A DNA stretch of 64,000 nucleotides. Origin: Litorilituus sp. (lineage in GTDB: Bacteria > Pseudomonadota > Gammaproteobacteria > Enterobacterales > Alteromonadaceae). The translations under genes were made by a program, and so were the position numbers. Positions 46,166 to 55,707 of the stretch are shown here, in pieces. The notes below the pieces were generated by a model that was given only the letters and a program-made list of their open reading frames with translations, was not told where the DNA came from and did not search any database. Each line of letters begins with the position of its first letter. Position 1 is the stretch's first letter. Location of the stretch: the NCBI GenBank assembly GCA_030754235.1, contig JASMAS010000046.1:24065-88064 (forward strand), read 5' to 3'.

Positions 46166-46287
46166 GACAAAGCCTCAACACTAAAAGGGTAGTAATTCCA
46201 ATCAGACTAATTAATCCGTTTGGTATAAATAATATTTTCGCTATTGTACGCATTTAATTTAATTCGTACAGGTAACTGCCGAACAGC

Positions 46288-46306
46288 AGTTAGTTAAAAA
46301 CTAACT
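46288..46306. repeat. Hairpin upstream of kbl, overlapping a second one
   Basis: AGTTAGTT-AAA-AACTAACT, a perfect 8-base stem. The left arm overlaps a second possible stem AACTGC/GCAGTT (46274-46279 and 46286-46291), so the two exclude each other. It lies between the hydrolase gene and kbl, both on the reverse strand. Confidence 0.4.
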
Positions 46307-46350
46307 TTTCGTAAAATTATTCTTACTTTTAGACCTTCAGCAAGGTGCAT

Positions 46351-47166
46351 TCATTTATCTACCGTTGATTTTATCCAATGCGCGATATCTTTTATCAAAT
46401 CTTTTTTCCGTGCAATTAAACGATAAGCATAGCTATCACCTTTAAAAGTTTGGATTTTTGAGCGCTTATCTCCATTCCAAGCAAACAGTTCTTGAGCGAT
46501 TTGATAACTTTCTTGGTGATGATAAGAGGTAACAAAATAACTGGGGATATCAATTAAATTTTTATAGCGCTCTTTATCGTTATAGCTCATTTTTGGCGTG
46601 ATAATAACCATTGAATTCAGTAAAATCTTCTCTGCCAAGGCTACGGCATGAATACTACCGCAACCACTAGCAACAATAGAAATGCCTTGATTACCCTCTA
46701 ATTTAGATCGTAAAAATTGATAAGCGGCTAATAAATCATCTTGCCAATAAGTGGTTAATAAGGCCATTTCGCTCTGATACTCAACAATATTGACAGACTT
46801 TTTTTTAATTTGTTTGCGTGAAAAACCTTCTGCAATGCTTTCACCATAACCTCTAAAGTCAAGCAGTAAGGCATGCAACCCTTGCTCGGCCAAGCTGCTC
46901 GCTATTTTTTTATAGCTTCTACGATCATTGTGACAATCGTGTAACACTATCACACCGCCACTACGTTTTTTTCCAAGATAATAATCTCCAGCTAATAAAA
47001 GATCATGTTCATCTCCCGTTTTAATTTTCACCGGTTGGGTTAAAATCTCTACATTTTCTATGGCCTGCTGTGCATTAACATGTACTGCCAGTAATAATGC
47101 CGGTAGATAAAAAATGATGGCAAAAATATTATTGCGTTTTGACAATATGGTTCGCAGAGTTAACAT
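46351..47166 (-). CDS. Secreted alpha/beta hydrolase-like protein lacking the nucleophilic Ser
   Basis: The 271-residue protein has an N-terminal signal or anchor (about 14-32, cut near VNA) and an alpha/beta hydrolase fold: VIVLHDCHNDRRS for the oxyanion strand, ALLLDFRGYGES, and the nucleophile strand ISIVASGCGSIHAVALA (162-178). In the last one the usual GxSxG elbow reads ASGCG, which puts Gly at the serine position (G168), with C169 beside it. It may therefore be inactive as an esterase, use another residue, or bind a ligand. The surrounding genes give no clue. Confidence 0.72.
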   Translation of the reverse strand: MLTLRTILSKRNNIFAIIFYLPALLLAVHVNAQQAIENVEILTQPVKIKTGDEHDLLLAGDYYLGKKRSGGVIVLHDCHNDRRSYKKIASSLAEQGLHALLLDFRGYGESIAEGFSRKQIKKKSVNIVEYQSEMALLTTYWQDDLLAAYQFLRSKLEGNQGISIVASGCGSIHAVALAEKILLNSMVIITPKMSYNDKERYKNLIDIPSYFVTSYHHQESYQIAQELFAWNGDKRSKIQTFKGDSYAYRLIARKKDLIKDIAHWIKSTVDK

Positions 47167-47236
47167 AATATTTCTAACTGTATGTATTTGATGAAACTTA
47201 GGTATAATCTACCATAAAATAACTATAGAGCAATTT

Positions 47237-48532
47237 ATGCGTGCGCTACTACTTTATCGAATAATTTTTTTGCTGCTTTTGCCGATATTATTATTGGCTT
47301 TATTTATTCGCTCAATCAGCAACACACAGTATCGCCAACGATTAAATGAGCGCCTTGGCTTTTTCCCAAAGCCTTTCACACAAGGAGGCATTGTTGTTCA
47401 TGCCGCTAGTGTCGGCGAAGTGATTGCGTTAACGCCTTTTATTGAAAAATTATTAACGCAATATACACTTTTACCCATTACTGTCACCACGTTTACTCCT
47501 ACAGGCTCAGCCCAAGTACATAAGCAATTTGGTTCACGGGTACAACATAGCTTTCTCCCCATAGACATATGGCCTTGCACACAACTATTTCTCTCTCGTT
47601 TACAGCCTAGATTAGTTATTTTTATGGAGACAGAGTTATGGCCAAATTTAATTGCTATGTGTACCCAAAAAAATATTAAGCTTTTGCTTATTAATGGACG
47701 GTTATCAAGACAATCTCTAAAGAGTTATCAAAAAATTACTCCGTTGATCACACCTGCCCTCAACCGTTTTGATAAAATACTCTGTCAAAGTCATGAAAGT
47801 TATGAGCATTTTATTCAGTTAGGTGCACAAAACCATCGTACTGAAATCTCTGGCAACCTAAAGTTTGATTTAAGTGTTAATCAAACAGCATTAAATAACG
47901 CCGCGCAATTACAACAACTATTGCCTAGCAATCGAAGTATTTGGCTCGTTGCCAGTACACATGAAGGCGATGAGGCAATCGTACTCAGTGCTTTTAAAAA
48001 GCTTAAAGCGCAGTTTCCTCAACTATTATTAGTGCTCGTGCCAAGACACCCGGAACGTTTTAACTCGGTCGCTAGCTTATGTAAAAGTCATTATTTCACG
48101 CTAGTTAAGCGAAGTGAAAAAGTACAAGTGACCACAGAGGATATTTGGCTATTAGATACTTTAGGCGAGTTAATGGCAGCCTTCTCCCTTGCAGATATAG
48201 TTACCATGGGTGGCAGCTTTAGTCACATTGGTGGCCATAACCCGCTTGAACCCGCACTATTTAAAAAACCTATTATTGTTGGCCATAATATGAGTAATTT
48301 CACCGAAATTATGCAACAACTACAGCAAGAACAAGCGGTTGCTCAACTGCCTTCACCAACAACCTGTGGTGAGAATAAGTCAGCACAATTACTTGCTAAA
48401 AAGGTAAACTTATTACTAAAAGATCAACCCAAAGCAGAGTTGTTAGGTAACAATGCCCATAAAGTAGTGTTAGCTAATCAAGGAGCAAGCGCCAAAGCAT
48501 TAGCTCAAACTCAGACATTAATCAGCAGCTAA
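47237..48532 (+). CDS. waaA: 3-deoxy-D-manno-octulosonic acid transferase
   Basis: WaaA adds Kdo from CMP-Kdo to lipid A precursor at the inner face of the inner membrane. The 431-residue protein has an N-terminal anchor helix (about 7-24), the catalytic base E61 in VVHAASVGEVIAL, the acceptor-side METELWPN motif, and the C-terminal donor-binding block MGGSFSHIGGHNPLEPALF. It is followed after seven bases by the Kdo kinase gene. A Kdo kinase neighbour fits a mono-Kdo inner core as in Vibrio, Haemophilus and Shewanella-type lipopolysaccharide. Confidence 0.96.
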   Translation: MRALLLYRIIFLLLLPILLLALFIRSISNTQYRQRLNERLGFFPKPFTQGGIVVHAASVGEVIALTPFIEKLLTQYTLLPITVTTFTPTGSAQVHKQFGSRVQHSFLPIDIWPCTQLFLSRLQPRLVIFMETELWPNLIAMCTQKNIKLLLINGRLSRQSLKSYQKITPLITPALNRFDKILCQSHESYEHFIQLGAQNHRTEISGNLKFDLSVNQTALNNAAQLQQLLPSNRSIWLVASTHEGDEAIVLSAFKKLKAQFPQLLLVLVPRHPERFNSVASLCKSHYFTLVKRSEKVQVTTEDIWLLDTLGELMAAFSLADIVTMGGSFSHIGGHNPLEPALFKKPIIVGHNMSNFTEIMQQLQQEQAVAQLPSPTTCGENKSAQLLAKKVNLLLKDQPKAELLGNNAHKVVLANQGASAKALAQTQTLISS

Positions 48533-48539
48533 AATAACA

Positions 48540-49259
48540 ATGATAAAAATACTCCAACAAGGTAACATTTACTGTCAATACGACCAAAATGAAATAAAAG
48601 ATTTTTCTCCTGTTATGCTAAATGCAGACTTTTGGCTGCAACAAAATGCTGTTACAGGCAAAGCTCAAGGGCGAGGCACCACTTGGTTTATTTGTTATCA
48701 AAGTACTAAACATTGGGTACTTCGCCATTATTATCGTGGTGGATTAATTGGTAAACTTATCCATGACAGTTATTGGTTTAGCTCACAAAAAAATACACGA
48801 GCAGCCAAAGAGTTTGCTTTGTTGGGTACTATGCAACAACTTGGCTTACCTGCACCTAAACCCATTGCTTATCGCGTTAAAAAGCAAGGAGTATTGTATC
48901 AGGCTGATTTACTCAGTAGTCGCATAGAAAATGCTCAAGACTTAGTCGCAATATTATCGAAACAAACATTAACAGATAATGTATGGAAAAAAGTAGGCGA
49001 GACTATCAAACGTTTTCATGATAATGGCATATATCACCACGACCTAAACGCTCACAATATTTTAATAAATAGCAATCATGAGGTCTTTGTTATTGATTTT
49101 GATCGCGGAGAAATAAAAGCTAACAACAACAAAAGTTGGCAACAAGCCAATATAGCAAGGTTACAGCGATCCTTTTTAAAAGAATTCAATCAACTGCCAA
49201 CATTTCATTTTAACCAAGACAACTGGAAATCACTGTTAAAAGGTTACTCTGAACAGTAG
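48540..49259 (+). CDS. kdkA: 3-deoxy-D-manno-octulosonic acid kinase
   Basis: KdkA phosphorylates the single Kdo residue of the inner core of lipopolysaccharide. The 239-residue protein is an atypical protein-kinase fold: RGTTWFI and WVLRHYYRGG with the ATP lysine/arginine region, the catalytic loop YHHDLNAHNILIN and the metal-binding VIDFDRGEI. It directly follows waaA, which makes its acceptor. Length and motifs fit the family well. Confidence 0.93.
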   Translation: MIKILQQGNIYCQYDQNEIKDFSPVMLNADFWLQQNAVTGKAQGRGTTWFICYQSTKHWVLRHYYRGGLIGKLIHDSYWFSSQKNTRAAKEFALLGTMQQLGLPAPKPIAYRVKKQGVLYQADLLSSRIENAQDLVAILSKQTLTDNVWKKVGETIKRFHDNGIYHHDLNAHNILINSNHEVFVIDFDRGEIKANNNKSWQQANIARLQRSFLKEFNQLPTFHFNQDNWKSLLKGYSEQ

Positions 49260-49368
49260 AACACACATATCTCATTTAGTTTTACACTTCACTGCACCAT
49301 AAGTATTGACATGGTCATGGGTATAAATAGAGTAAATATGAGCGAGTAAAATTTATACCTTGGCCGAC

Positions 49369-50025
49369 TTACGCAACATCTAAGGCGTCTTGATAACGTT
49401 GTTGGTACATGTCTCTTGCTTTTATTAGTTCAGGTAAAGCTTCTTGTGTTGTATAAGGACGTAAAATAGCTAATATTTTTAATACACCTTGATAAAATAC
49501 CGAGTCATTAATTTCAGTGACAATATTTTGCGTTTGATAAAAGCTTAACCAAAAGGTATTGATTAAACGTAAAATACTCACCATATCAGTAAGCTCTTCA
49601 TCAGCAAAATCAATAATATTAGCTCTTCGTAGCGAAAGCAGAAGCTGGCTTACACGTTCAGCAATGGAGTGTTGAACCTCAACATATTTTTCACGTAAGC
49701 TTGGGTTTTTATCCAGTAATACAGGTAGGTTGCTATAAAAAAAGCGAAATTTCATCATCATCTGAAATACCGCATCCATATATAAAATAATGGTATCCAG
49801 AGGTTTTACTTCGCTGGTAACCTTTGGAATAGTATCTAGCAGTAAATTACGCGCGTATTCTTCATAAATAGACAGAATAATGTCTTCTTTATTGCGAAAA
49901 TGATAATACAAATTTCCCGGACTAATCCCTAAATAAGCAGCAATATGATTGGTCGTTACATTGCGCTCTCCCTGCTCATTAAATAATATAATACTAGCTT
50001 GAATGATCTTATCGCGGGTCTTCAT
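49369..50025 (-). CDS. TetR/AcrR family transcriptional regulator
   Basis: The 218-residue protein has an N-terminal TetR helix-turn-helix (about 8-55): IIQASIILFNEQGERNVTTNHIAAYLGIS, then PGNLYYHFRNKEDII. The C-terminal ligand domain (about 70-215) is helical and not like SlmA, also encoded in this window. It is divergent from coaD and convergent with kdkA. Neither ligand nor target can be told; I see no clear palindrome in the 239-base gap before coaD. Confidence 0.9.
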   Translation of the reverse strand: MKTRDKIIQASIILFNEQGERNVTTNHIAAYLGISPGNLYYHFRNKEDIILSIYEEYARNLLLDTIPKVTSEVKPLDTIILYMDAVFQMMMKFRFFYSNLPVLLDKNPSLREKYVEVQHSIAERVSQLLLSLRRANIIDFADEELTDMVSILRLINTFWLSFYQTQNIVTEINDSVFYQGVLKILAILRPYTTQEALPELIKARDMYQQRYQDALDVA

Positions 50026-50249
50026 ACAAATAACTTCTTTCCTTTACTAGAGGTAAACCAAGAGGAACTTGACTTCCGAGGCTTCTATCATACTATCAAA
50101 AATCATTAAACTTAAAGCTTTTTGAGTAAATACTTTAACAAATGTTGTCAACTAGTTATGCATTTACTATCACTTTTTAACCCCACTCCCTGTCAAAACG
50201 ATGACCAAGTCAGTACAATATTAAAATCTTTTGTAAATAAAATAGATAA

Positions 50250-50738
<489 letters not shown>

Positions 50739-50742
50739 ATGA

Positions 50743-51558
50743 TTAAGCTTGCTGACAAGTTAGACAATATACAGAGCTGCGGCTTGCTTGTCTGACTTCT
50801 TTTAGTATCTCTCCACAGACAAAGCAAGCATCTCCTGCTCGCCCATAAACCAACAATGATTGTGCAAAATATCCTGGGCGACCATCAGCTTGAGTAAAAT
50901 CTTTTAGCGTCGTTCCCCCCTGTTCAATAGCAGCGCTTAATATCTGCTTGATGATGTCTGTTAATTTGTCAAAACGTTTCGCTGAAATATCGCCTGTCAC
51001 TGCAGTCGGTAAAATACCTGCTTGAAATAGTGCCTCATTGGCGTAAATATTGCCCACCCCAACAACAATTTGGTTATTCATTAAAAAGGTTTTAACCGCT
51101 AATTTTCTATTTTTTGCTTTAGAAAATAAATAACCATGACAAAACTCTTCGCTTAATGGCTCTGGTCCTAATTTACTTAATACTCCCTGTTCGTCTTTAT
51201 GTTGTTCAAACCAGAGAACAGCACCAAAACGACGTGGGTCATTTAACCGTAATACCTTGCCATTTTTAAAGACTAAATCAAAATGATCGTGTTTAGCAAC
51301 AGGGGTTGACTGGTCAATCACTCGGATAGTTCCTGACATACCTAAATGCAATAACAAGGTGCCTGCACTAAAGCGTATCAGCAAATATTTAGCACGTCTA
51401 TCAACAGCCAGCACGGTTTGCTTAGTAAGCTGCTGCACGGCTTCAGGTATTGGCCACCTTAACTGGGCTTTTCTCACGATAACATCACTCACTTCAACAT
51501 CAATAATATGAGGGCTAATTCCTAATCGACATACTTCTACTTCGGGTAATTCGGGCAT
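50743..51558 (-). CDS. mutM: Formamidopyrimidine-DNA glycosylase
   Basis: MutM removes 8-oxoguanine and other oxidised purines. The 271-residue protein starts MPELPEVEV, where P2 is the nucleophile and E3 is catalytic, carries the lysine in RRAKYLLIRF, the helix-two-turns-helix around QIVVGVGNIYANEALF, and a C-terminal zinc finger with ACFVCG and YCLTCQ cysteines. All catalytic parts are present. It is convergent with coaD, four bases apart. Confidence 0.97.
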   Translation of the reverse strand: MPELPEVEVCRLGISPHIIDVEVSDVIVRKAQLRWPIPEAVQQLTKQTVLAVDRRAKYLLIRFSAGTLLLHLGMSGTIRVIDQSTPVAKHDHFDLVFKNGKVLRLNDPRRFGAVLWFEQHKDEQGVLSKLGPEPLSEEFCHGYLFSKAKNRKLAVKTFLMNNQIVVGVGNIYANEALFQAGILPTAVTGDISAKRFDKLTDIIKQILSAAIEQGGTTLKDFTQADGRPGYFAQSLLVYGRAGDACFVCGEILKEVRQASRSSVYCLTCQQA

Positions 51559-51575
51559 ATTCTACTCAACAGAAT

Positions 51576-52067
51576 TTAAAAGGTTGGGATAAGCTGATAC
51601 GCTAATGCTGCTGGCATAGCTAACCATATTGCTTTTTGATGATTAAACACCAAGAGTTGATCCCCAAGCGGATATAAAGTGAAAGCCTGCTCTGGCTCAA
51701 CGCCAGCTAGCGCAATAATAACCTCAACTCCCTTGGTACTATCAATGAGTATTTCAGCCGCTTGTACTAAGCCACTACTGTGTTGCCATGAAAACATAAC
51801 TTGCTCAATTTGTTGATTAGTTAATTCAGCTAATCGTCCCTGACTAGTCATTTGCCAAGCTTTCCCTATACGCTCAAAAGCAATGGTTGACTGTTCGGGA
51901 AAGAGCACAGTGAATGTTAAAATAACACTATGCTCAGGCAATAATAGTTTATTATTTACGGTTTCTCCTTCTGGAAAAAGGCGATCATTGGTGGTATTGA
52001 TCAGTAAGATAATTATCATTACTGAAAAGATAATAACGTTATTCCAAGCAGAACGAGATAATTTCAT
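51576..52067 (-). CDS. Membrane-anchored protein of unknown function
   Basis: A 163-residue protein with one N-terminal membrane helix (about 10-24, NVIIFSVMIIILLIN) and a soluble domain, probably periplasmic, with alternating strands (IAFERIGKAWQMTSQ, then LYPLGDQLLVFN). I recognise no family. It sits 17 bases upstream of mutM on the same strand and may be co-transcribed with it. The reading frame agrees with the strand and codon use of its neighbours, so it looks real. Confidence 0.7.
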   Translation of the reverse strand: MKLSRSAWNNVIIFSVMIIILLINTTNDRLFPEGETVNNKLLLPEHSVILTFTVLFPEQSTIAFERIGKAWQMTSQGRLAELTNQQIEQVMFSWQHSSGLVQAAEILIDSTKGVEVIIALAGVEPEQAFTLYPLGDQLLVFNHQKAIWLAMPAALAYQLIPTF

Positions 52068-52117
52068 AGTGCGAACATCAAAAGGGTTTGAGTGTATAAT
52101 ACTGATTTTTTCGCATA

Positions 52118-52145
52118 AAAAAACCCAGTGAAAACTGGGTTTTTT
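52118..52145. terminator. Rho-independent terminator after rpmG
   Basis: Perfect 12-base stem AAAAAACCCAGT / ACTGGGTTTTTT closed by a GAAA loop (TTTC on the reverse strand), with A/T tracts on both sides. It lies 28 bases after the rpmG stop and should end the rpmB-rpmG transcript. Confidence 0.9.
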
Positions 52146-52173
52146 ATTAATGTACTGTTAGAAGTAAAAATAA

Positions 52174-52329
52174 TTACTTAATTTTAGCTTCTTTGTACAT
52201 TACGTGTTTACGTGCCTTTGGATCAAACTTTTTGATTTCCATTTTTTCAGGCATAGTCTTTTTATTCTTATCTGTAGTATAAAAATGACCAGTACCGGCA
52301 CTAGAAACTAAACGAATTTTATCGCGCAT
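52174..52329 (-). CDS. rpmG: 50S ribosomal protein L33
   Basis: The 51-residue protein reads [17 protein letters not shown], then [20 protein letters not shown] and ends MYKEAKIK, the usual L33. It lacks the two CxxC zinc pairs found in some L33 forms, so it is the cysteine-free type, as in E. coli. The start ATG at 52329 follows AAGGAAATTAT. It is 36 bases downstream of rpmB in the conserved rpmB-rpmG operon. Confidence 0.96.
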   Translation of the reverse strand: MRDKIRLVSSAGTGHFYTTDKNKKTMPEKMEIKKFDPKARKHVMYKEAKIK

Positions 52330-52365
52330 AATAATTTCCTTACTGTTTTAAAAGTTAACGCGTGG

Positions 52366-52602
52366 TTAAACTTTTTCGCCACGGGCACGGATATCAGTTA
52401 ATACTGCATCAATACCTTTTTTATCGATAATACGCATTCCTTTCGGAGTTAAACGTAATTTAACGAAACGATTTTCACTCTCTACCCAAAAACGGTGAGA
52501 TTGAAGGTTAGGTAAGAAACGACGACGTGTCGCGTTTCTTGCGTGAGAACGGTTGTTCCCTACGACTGGCTTCTTGCCTGTTACTTGGCAAACTTTAGAC
52601 AT
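52366..52602 (-). CDS. rpmB: 50S ribosomal protein L28
   Basis: The 78-residue protein starts [20 protein letters not shown] and carries the basic block [20 protein letters not shown], the L28 hallmark. The frame is open three codons further, but ATG 52602 is the family start and follows GGAGTGACTCAA. It is the first gene of rpmB-rpmG. Confidence 0.96.
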   Translation of the reverse strand: MSKVCQVTGKKPVVGNNRSHARNATRRRFLPNLQSHRFWVESENRFVKLRLTPKGMRIIDKKGIDAVLTDIRARGEKV

Positions 52603-52984
52603 TTGAGTCACTCCAAAATTAATTTCAGCTCGAGCTATATTTCCCCAAGACCGTCGCCTCAGGATCCTGAAAAAGGTGGCATATTATAGTGAAAGTGAAT
52701 AATGAATGCTACCTTTAATAAAAAAAAGCAGGCTTTTTTACCTTACCCATTAAAAATCAATAAGTTAAGGGAACAGCAACAAGAAGAAAAGTAAGCAACG
52801 TGTGGTTTATTTACCTGCAGGTTGGTCATATTACCTCAAACAACCGAGCAAAAACCGCACAACAGGCGAGTATATAACCTAATTTTTAATGCAAATCATT
52901 GCTCAGTTTACTCCTGGTGTTTTTGGTTAAATAGCGCATCCAAGAATATTACGTTAAAGGGTGGCCGCATCTAATATACACAAC
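52603..52984. promoter_or_regulatory. Promoter region of rpmB-rpmG; no gene seen
   Basis: This 382-base gap between radC and rpmB holds no visible reading frame. On the reverse strand a perfect -10 box TATAAT lies at 52683-52688, giving a leader of about 75 bases; no good -35 is present. A 12-base palindrome TCAGGATCCTGA (52659-52670) lies within the leader and could be a regulatory RNA element or operator. Confidence 0.45.
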
Positions 52985-53713
52985 CTATCGCGATAATATT
53001 TCACCATTTTCAGCAAAGGAATAACACTGATTTCCTGCCACTATCATATGATCAAGCACCCTTACATCAATAAGTTGCAAGGCTTGTTCAAGCCTTTGGG
53101 TAATTTTTTTATCGGCAAGACTCGCCTTTGCAACACCTGAAGGGTGATTATGAGCGAGTATGACTGCAGCGGCATGAAATTTTAAAGCCTGCTCTACTAC
53201 TATGCGGGGATAAACGGTCGCGGCATCAATTGTGCCAAAAAAGAGTCGTTTAAACTTTAGAATTTGATGTTGGTTATCAACAAATAATACCGCAAACACT
53301 TCTCGGCTTTCATGACGCAACTCGCCAATTAAATAATTTCGCGTTGCCTGTGAGGAAGTTAGTACGCTTCCCTGCTGAACTAATTGTTCACCAAGATAAC
53401 GTTTAGACATTTCTAAACAAGCTTGTAATTGCACAAATTTAGCTTTTCCCAAGCCATGATGTTGGCAAAATTCATCTTCGCTAGCGCGATAAATATTGGC
53501 TAAACTACCAAATTTATTGAGTAATTTTCTGGCTAAATCGACAACATTACAGCCTTGTACACCTGTTCTTAAAAAAATAGCTAACAGCTCTGCATCACTC
53601 AAACTTTGTGCACCAAGATGCAATAACTTTTCTCTTGGCCGCTCCATTTCCGGCCAATACTTCAAACTCAGGTTTAGCTCATTTTTACCTTCTAGTGATC
53701 GCGCCGGTAACAT
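52985..53713 (-). CDS. radC: RadC family protein (JAB/MPN domain)
   Basis: The 242-residue protein has an N-terminal helix-hairpin-helix region ([41 protein letters not shown]) and a C-terminal JAMM domain with [18 protein letters not shown], whose His and Asp residues should bind zinc. RadC was first linked to DNA repair, but its true role is unsettled. The frame is open to 53767, but ATG 53713 (MLPARSLEG) follows AAGGAGG at ideal spacing. It is divergent from coaBC, as in E. coli. Confidence 0.94.
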   Translation of the reverse strand: MLPARSLEGKNELNLSLKYWPEMERPREKLLHLGAQSLSDAELLAIFLRTGVQGCNVVDLARKLLNKFGSLANIYRASEDEFCQHHGLGKAKFVQLQACLEMSKRYLGEQLVQQGSVLTSSQATRNYLIGELRHESREVFAVLFVDNQHQILKFKRLFFGTIDAATVYPRIVVEQALKFHAAAVILAHNHPSGVAKASLADKKITQRLEQALQLIDVRVLDHMIVAGNQCYSFAENGEILSR

Positions 53714-53827
53714 AAGTTGCCTCCTTGCTTTATTTTCGATCAGATTTTCCTTCACTATATTTTTCAATATTGATAATAAATGCTATCTTACTGCCACAAT
53801 TATTTACATCATTAAGATTAGCAGCTT

Positions 53828-55045
53828 ATGCAAATTTTACAGGACAAAAAAATTGTTCTTGGTATCAGTGGTGGCATTGCTGCCTATAAAACTCCCGATT
53901 TAGTACGTCGCCTCAAAGAGCAAGGGGCTGATGTACGGGTGGTTATGACAGAAGGTGCTAAGGCCTTTATTACCCCACTCACTCTTCAAGCGGTGTCTGG
54001 CAACCCTGTTTCCGATAGCTTGCTTGATACGCAAGCAGAGCTAGCTATGGGTCATATTGAATTGGCTAAATGGGCTGATATTATTGTTATTGCACCAGCA
54101 ACTGCGGATATTATTGCCCGAATAGCTTGTGGTATGGCTAATGATTTATTATCAACACTGTGTTTAGCAACCACAGCGCCAGTTGCCATAGCACCTGCGA
54201 TGAACCAGCAAATGTGGCACGCTCAAGCAACCCAAGAAAACATTGCTAAGCTCACAAGTCGTACTTACCACATTTGGGGGCCTGGCGCAGGCGAACAAGC
54301 CTGCGGCGATATTGGCTTAGGTCGTATGCTTGAAGTAAGCGAGTTGGTCACTTTATGTAATGATTTTTTTGCTGAGAAATATTTAGAAAATCAACATTGG
54401 GTCATTACGGCGGGCCCAACACGTGAGGCCATAGACCCTGTACGCTATATATCAAACCATAGTTCAGGAAAAATGGGCTATGCCATTGCACATGCTGCCG
54501 TAAGTGCCGGAGCTAAAGTGACCTTAATTTCGGGCCCTGTCGCTATTACTCCTCCCATAGGTTGCCATGTAATTCAAGTAAACAGCGCCGAAGAAATGCA
54601 TCAACAAGCCTTGAAGTATGCTCCTGACGGCACCACCTTTGTCGCGTGTGCCGCAGTCGCTGACTATCGAGTCGCCAATGTATCCGCACAAAAAATCAAA
54701 AAAAATAATGACGCAATGCAACTTGATCTCGTCAGAAATCATGATATTGTCGCCGATGTCGCCAGCTTAGCTAACAAACCTTTTATGGTTGGCTTCGCAG
54801 CTGAAACACAAGACGTTGAACAATATGCTCGTGGTAAACTGGTGCGTAAGAATTTAGATCTCATTGCCGCCAATGATGTCGCTAAATCAGGCCAAGGCTT
54901 TAATAGCGACAACAATGCCCTGACGTTATATAGCACAATAGATAAAACGGATATTCCATTAGCAAATAAACAACTGGTTGCAAACCATTTAGTGTTATTG
55001 ATTAATCAGCACTACACCGCTAAAAATTCAATAAAGAAACAATAA
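53828..55045 (+). CDS. coaBC: Bifunctional phosphopantothenoylcysteine decarboxylase/synthetase
   Basis: CoaBC joins 4'-phosphopantothenate with cysteine (CoaB) and decarboxylates the product (CoaC), two steps of CoA synthesis. The 405-residue protein has the FMN-dependent CoaC domain (1-190: [19 protein letters not shown]76 in [20 protein letters not shown]160 in GEQACGDIG) and the CoaB domain (190-400: [25 protein letters not shown] and the KIKK motif). The dut and slmA genes follow it in E. coli; here slmA follows directly after 15 bases and dut is absent. Confidence 0.96.
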   Translation: MQILQDKKIVLGISGGIAAYKTPDLVRRLKEQGADVRVVMTEGAKAFITPLTLQAVSGNPVSDSLLDTQAELAMGHIELAKWADIIVIAPATADIIARIACGMANDLLSTLCLATTAPVAIAPAMNQQMWHAQATQENIAKLTSRTYHIWGPGAGEQACGDIGLGRMLEVSELVTLCNDFFAEKYLENQHWVITAGPTREAIDPVRYISNHSSGKMGYAIAHAAVSAGAKVTLISGPVAITPPIGCHVIQVNSAEEMHQQALKYAPDGTTFVACAAVADYRVANVSAQKIKKNNDAMQLDLVRNHDIVADVASLANKPFMVGFAAETQDVEQYARGKLVRKNLDLIAANDVAKSGQGFNSDNNALTLYSTIDKTDIPLANKQLVANHLVLLINQHYTAKNSIKKQ

Positions 55046-55060
55046 CTTAAGAGTAAAAAC

Positions 55061-55660
55061 ATGATGACCACAAGCGAGAAAAAAAACGCCAAACCCAATC
55101 GTAAAGAACAAATTTTGCAATGCTTGGCGCTAATGCTTGAAGACTGTCCCGGCCAACGTATCACTACAGCTAAATTGGCCGGTGAAGTTGGTGTTTCAGA
55201 AGCCGCTTTATATCGTCACTTTCCCTCAAAAGCTCGTATGTTTGAGGGTTTAATTGATTTTATTGAAGAGTCTATTTTTACGCGAATTAATTTAATACTC
55301 AGCGATCACAAAGAAACATTAGTACGTTGTCATCATATTTTACATGTATTACTCGTGTTTTCTGAACGTAACCCAGGCATGTGTCGCATTTTATCTGGTG
55401 ATGCGCTGATGGGCGAAAATGAACGACTGCGCACGCGCGTACATCAGTTTTTTGAAAAACTTGAATCTCAATTTAAACAAGTTTTACGTGAACGAAAATT
55501 AAGAGAAGGCAAGGCATTTTCAATTAGTGAGCAAGCGCTAGCCAATATATTAGTCTCTTTTGCTGAAGGTAAAATAAGTCAATATGTTCGCTCTGGCTTT
55601 GAAAAGAAACCTAGTGAGAGTTTTAATGAACAATGGCAATTTTTAATGGCAAGCAAATAG
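55061..55660 (+). CDS. slmA: Nucleoid occlusion factor SlmA
   Basis: SlmA is a TetR-fold DNA-binding protein that blocks FtsZ ring formation over the nucleoid. The 199-residue protein has the helix-turn-helix [31 protein letters not shown] and the conserved C-terminal half, including [21 protein letters not shown], that separates SlmA from other TetR proteins. It follows coaBC by 15 bases. The DNA-binding and dimer regions are intact. Confidence 0.95.
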   Translation: MMTTSEKKNAKPNRKEQILQCLALMLEDCPGQRITTAKLAGEVGVSEAALYRHFPSKARMFEGLIDFIEESIFTRINLILSDHKETLVRCHHILHVLLVFSERNPGMCRILSGDALMGENERLRTRVHQFFEKLESQFKQVLRERKLREGKAFSISEQALANILVSFAEGKISQYVRSGFEKKPSESFNEQWQFLMASK

Positions 55661-55707
55661 CCTTACAACCAACTTCAGAATATCAAGATCAAAATAAAGG
55701 ACACCTC

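Noticed and set aside
46288..46306. Terminator for the reverse-strand hydrolase gene
   Set aside because: The stem is sound, but the T-tract is on the wrong strand for that gene; kept only as a hairpin.
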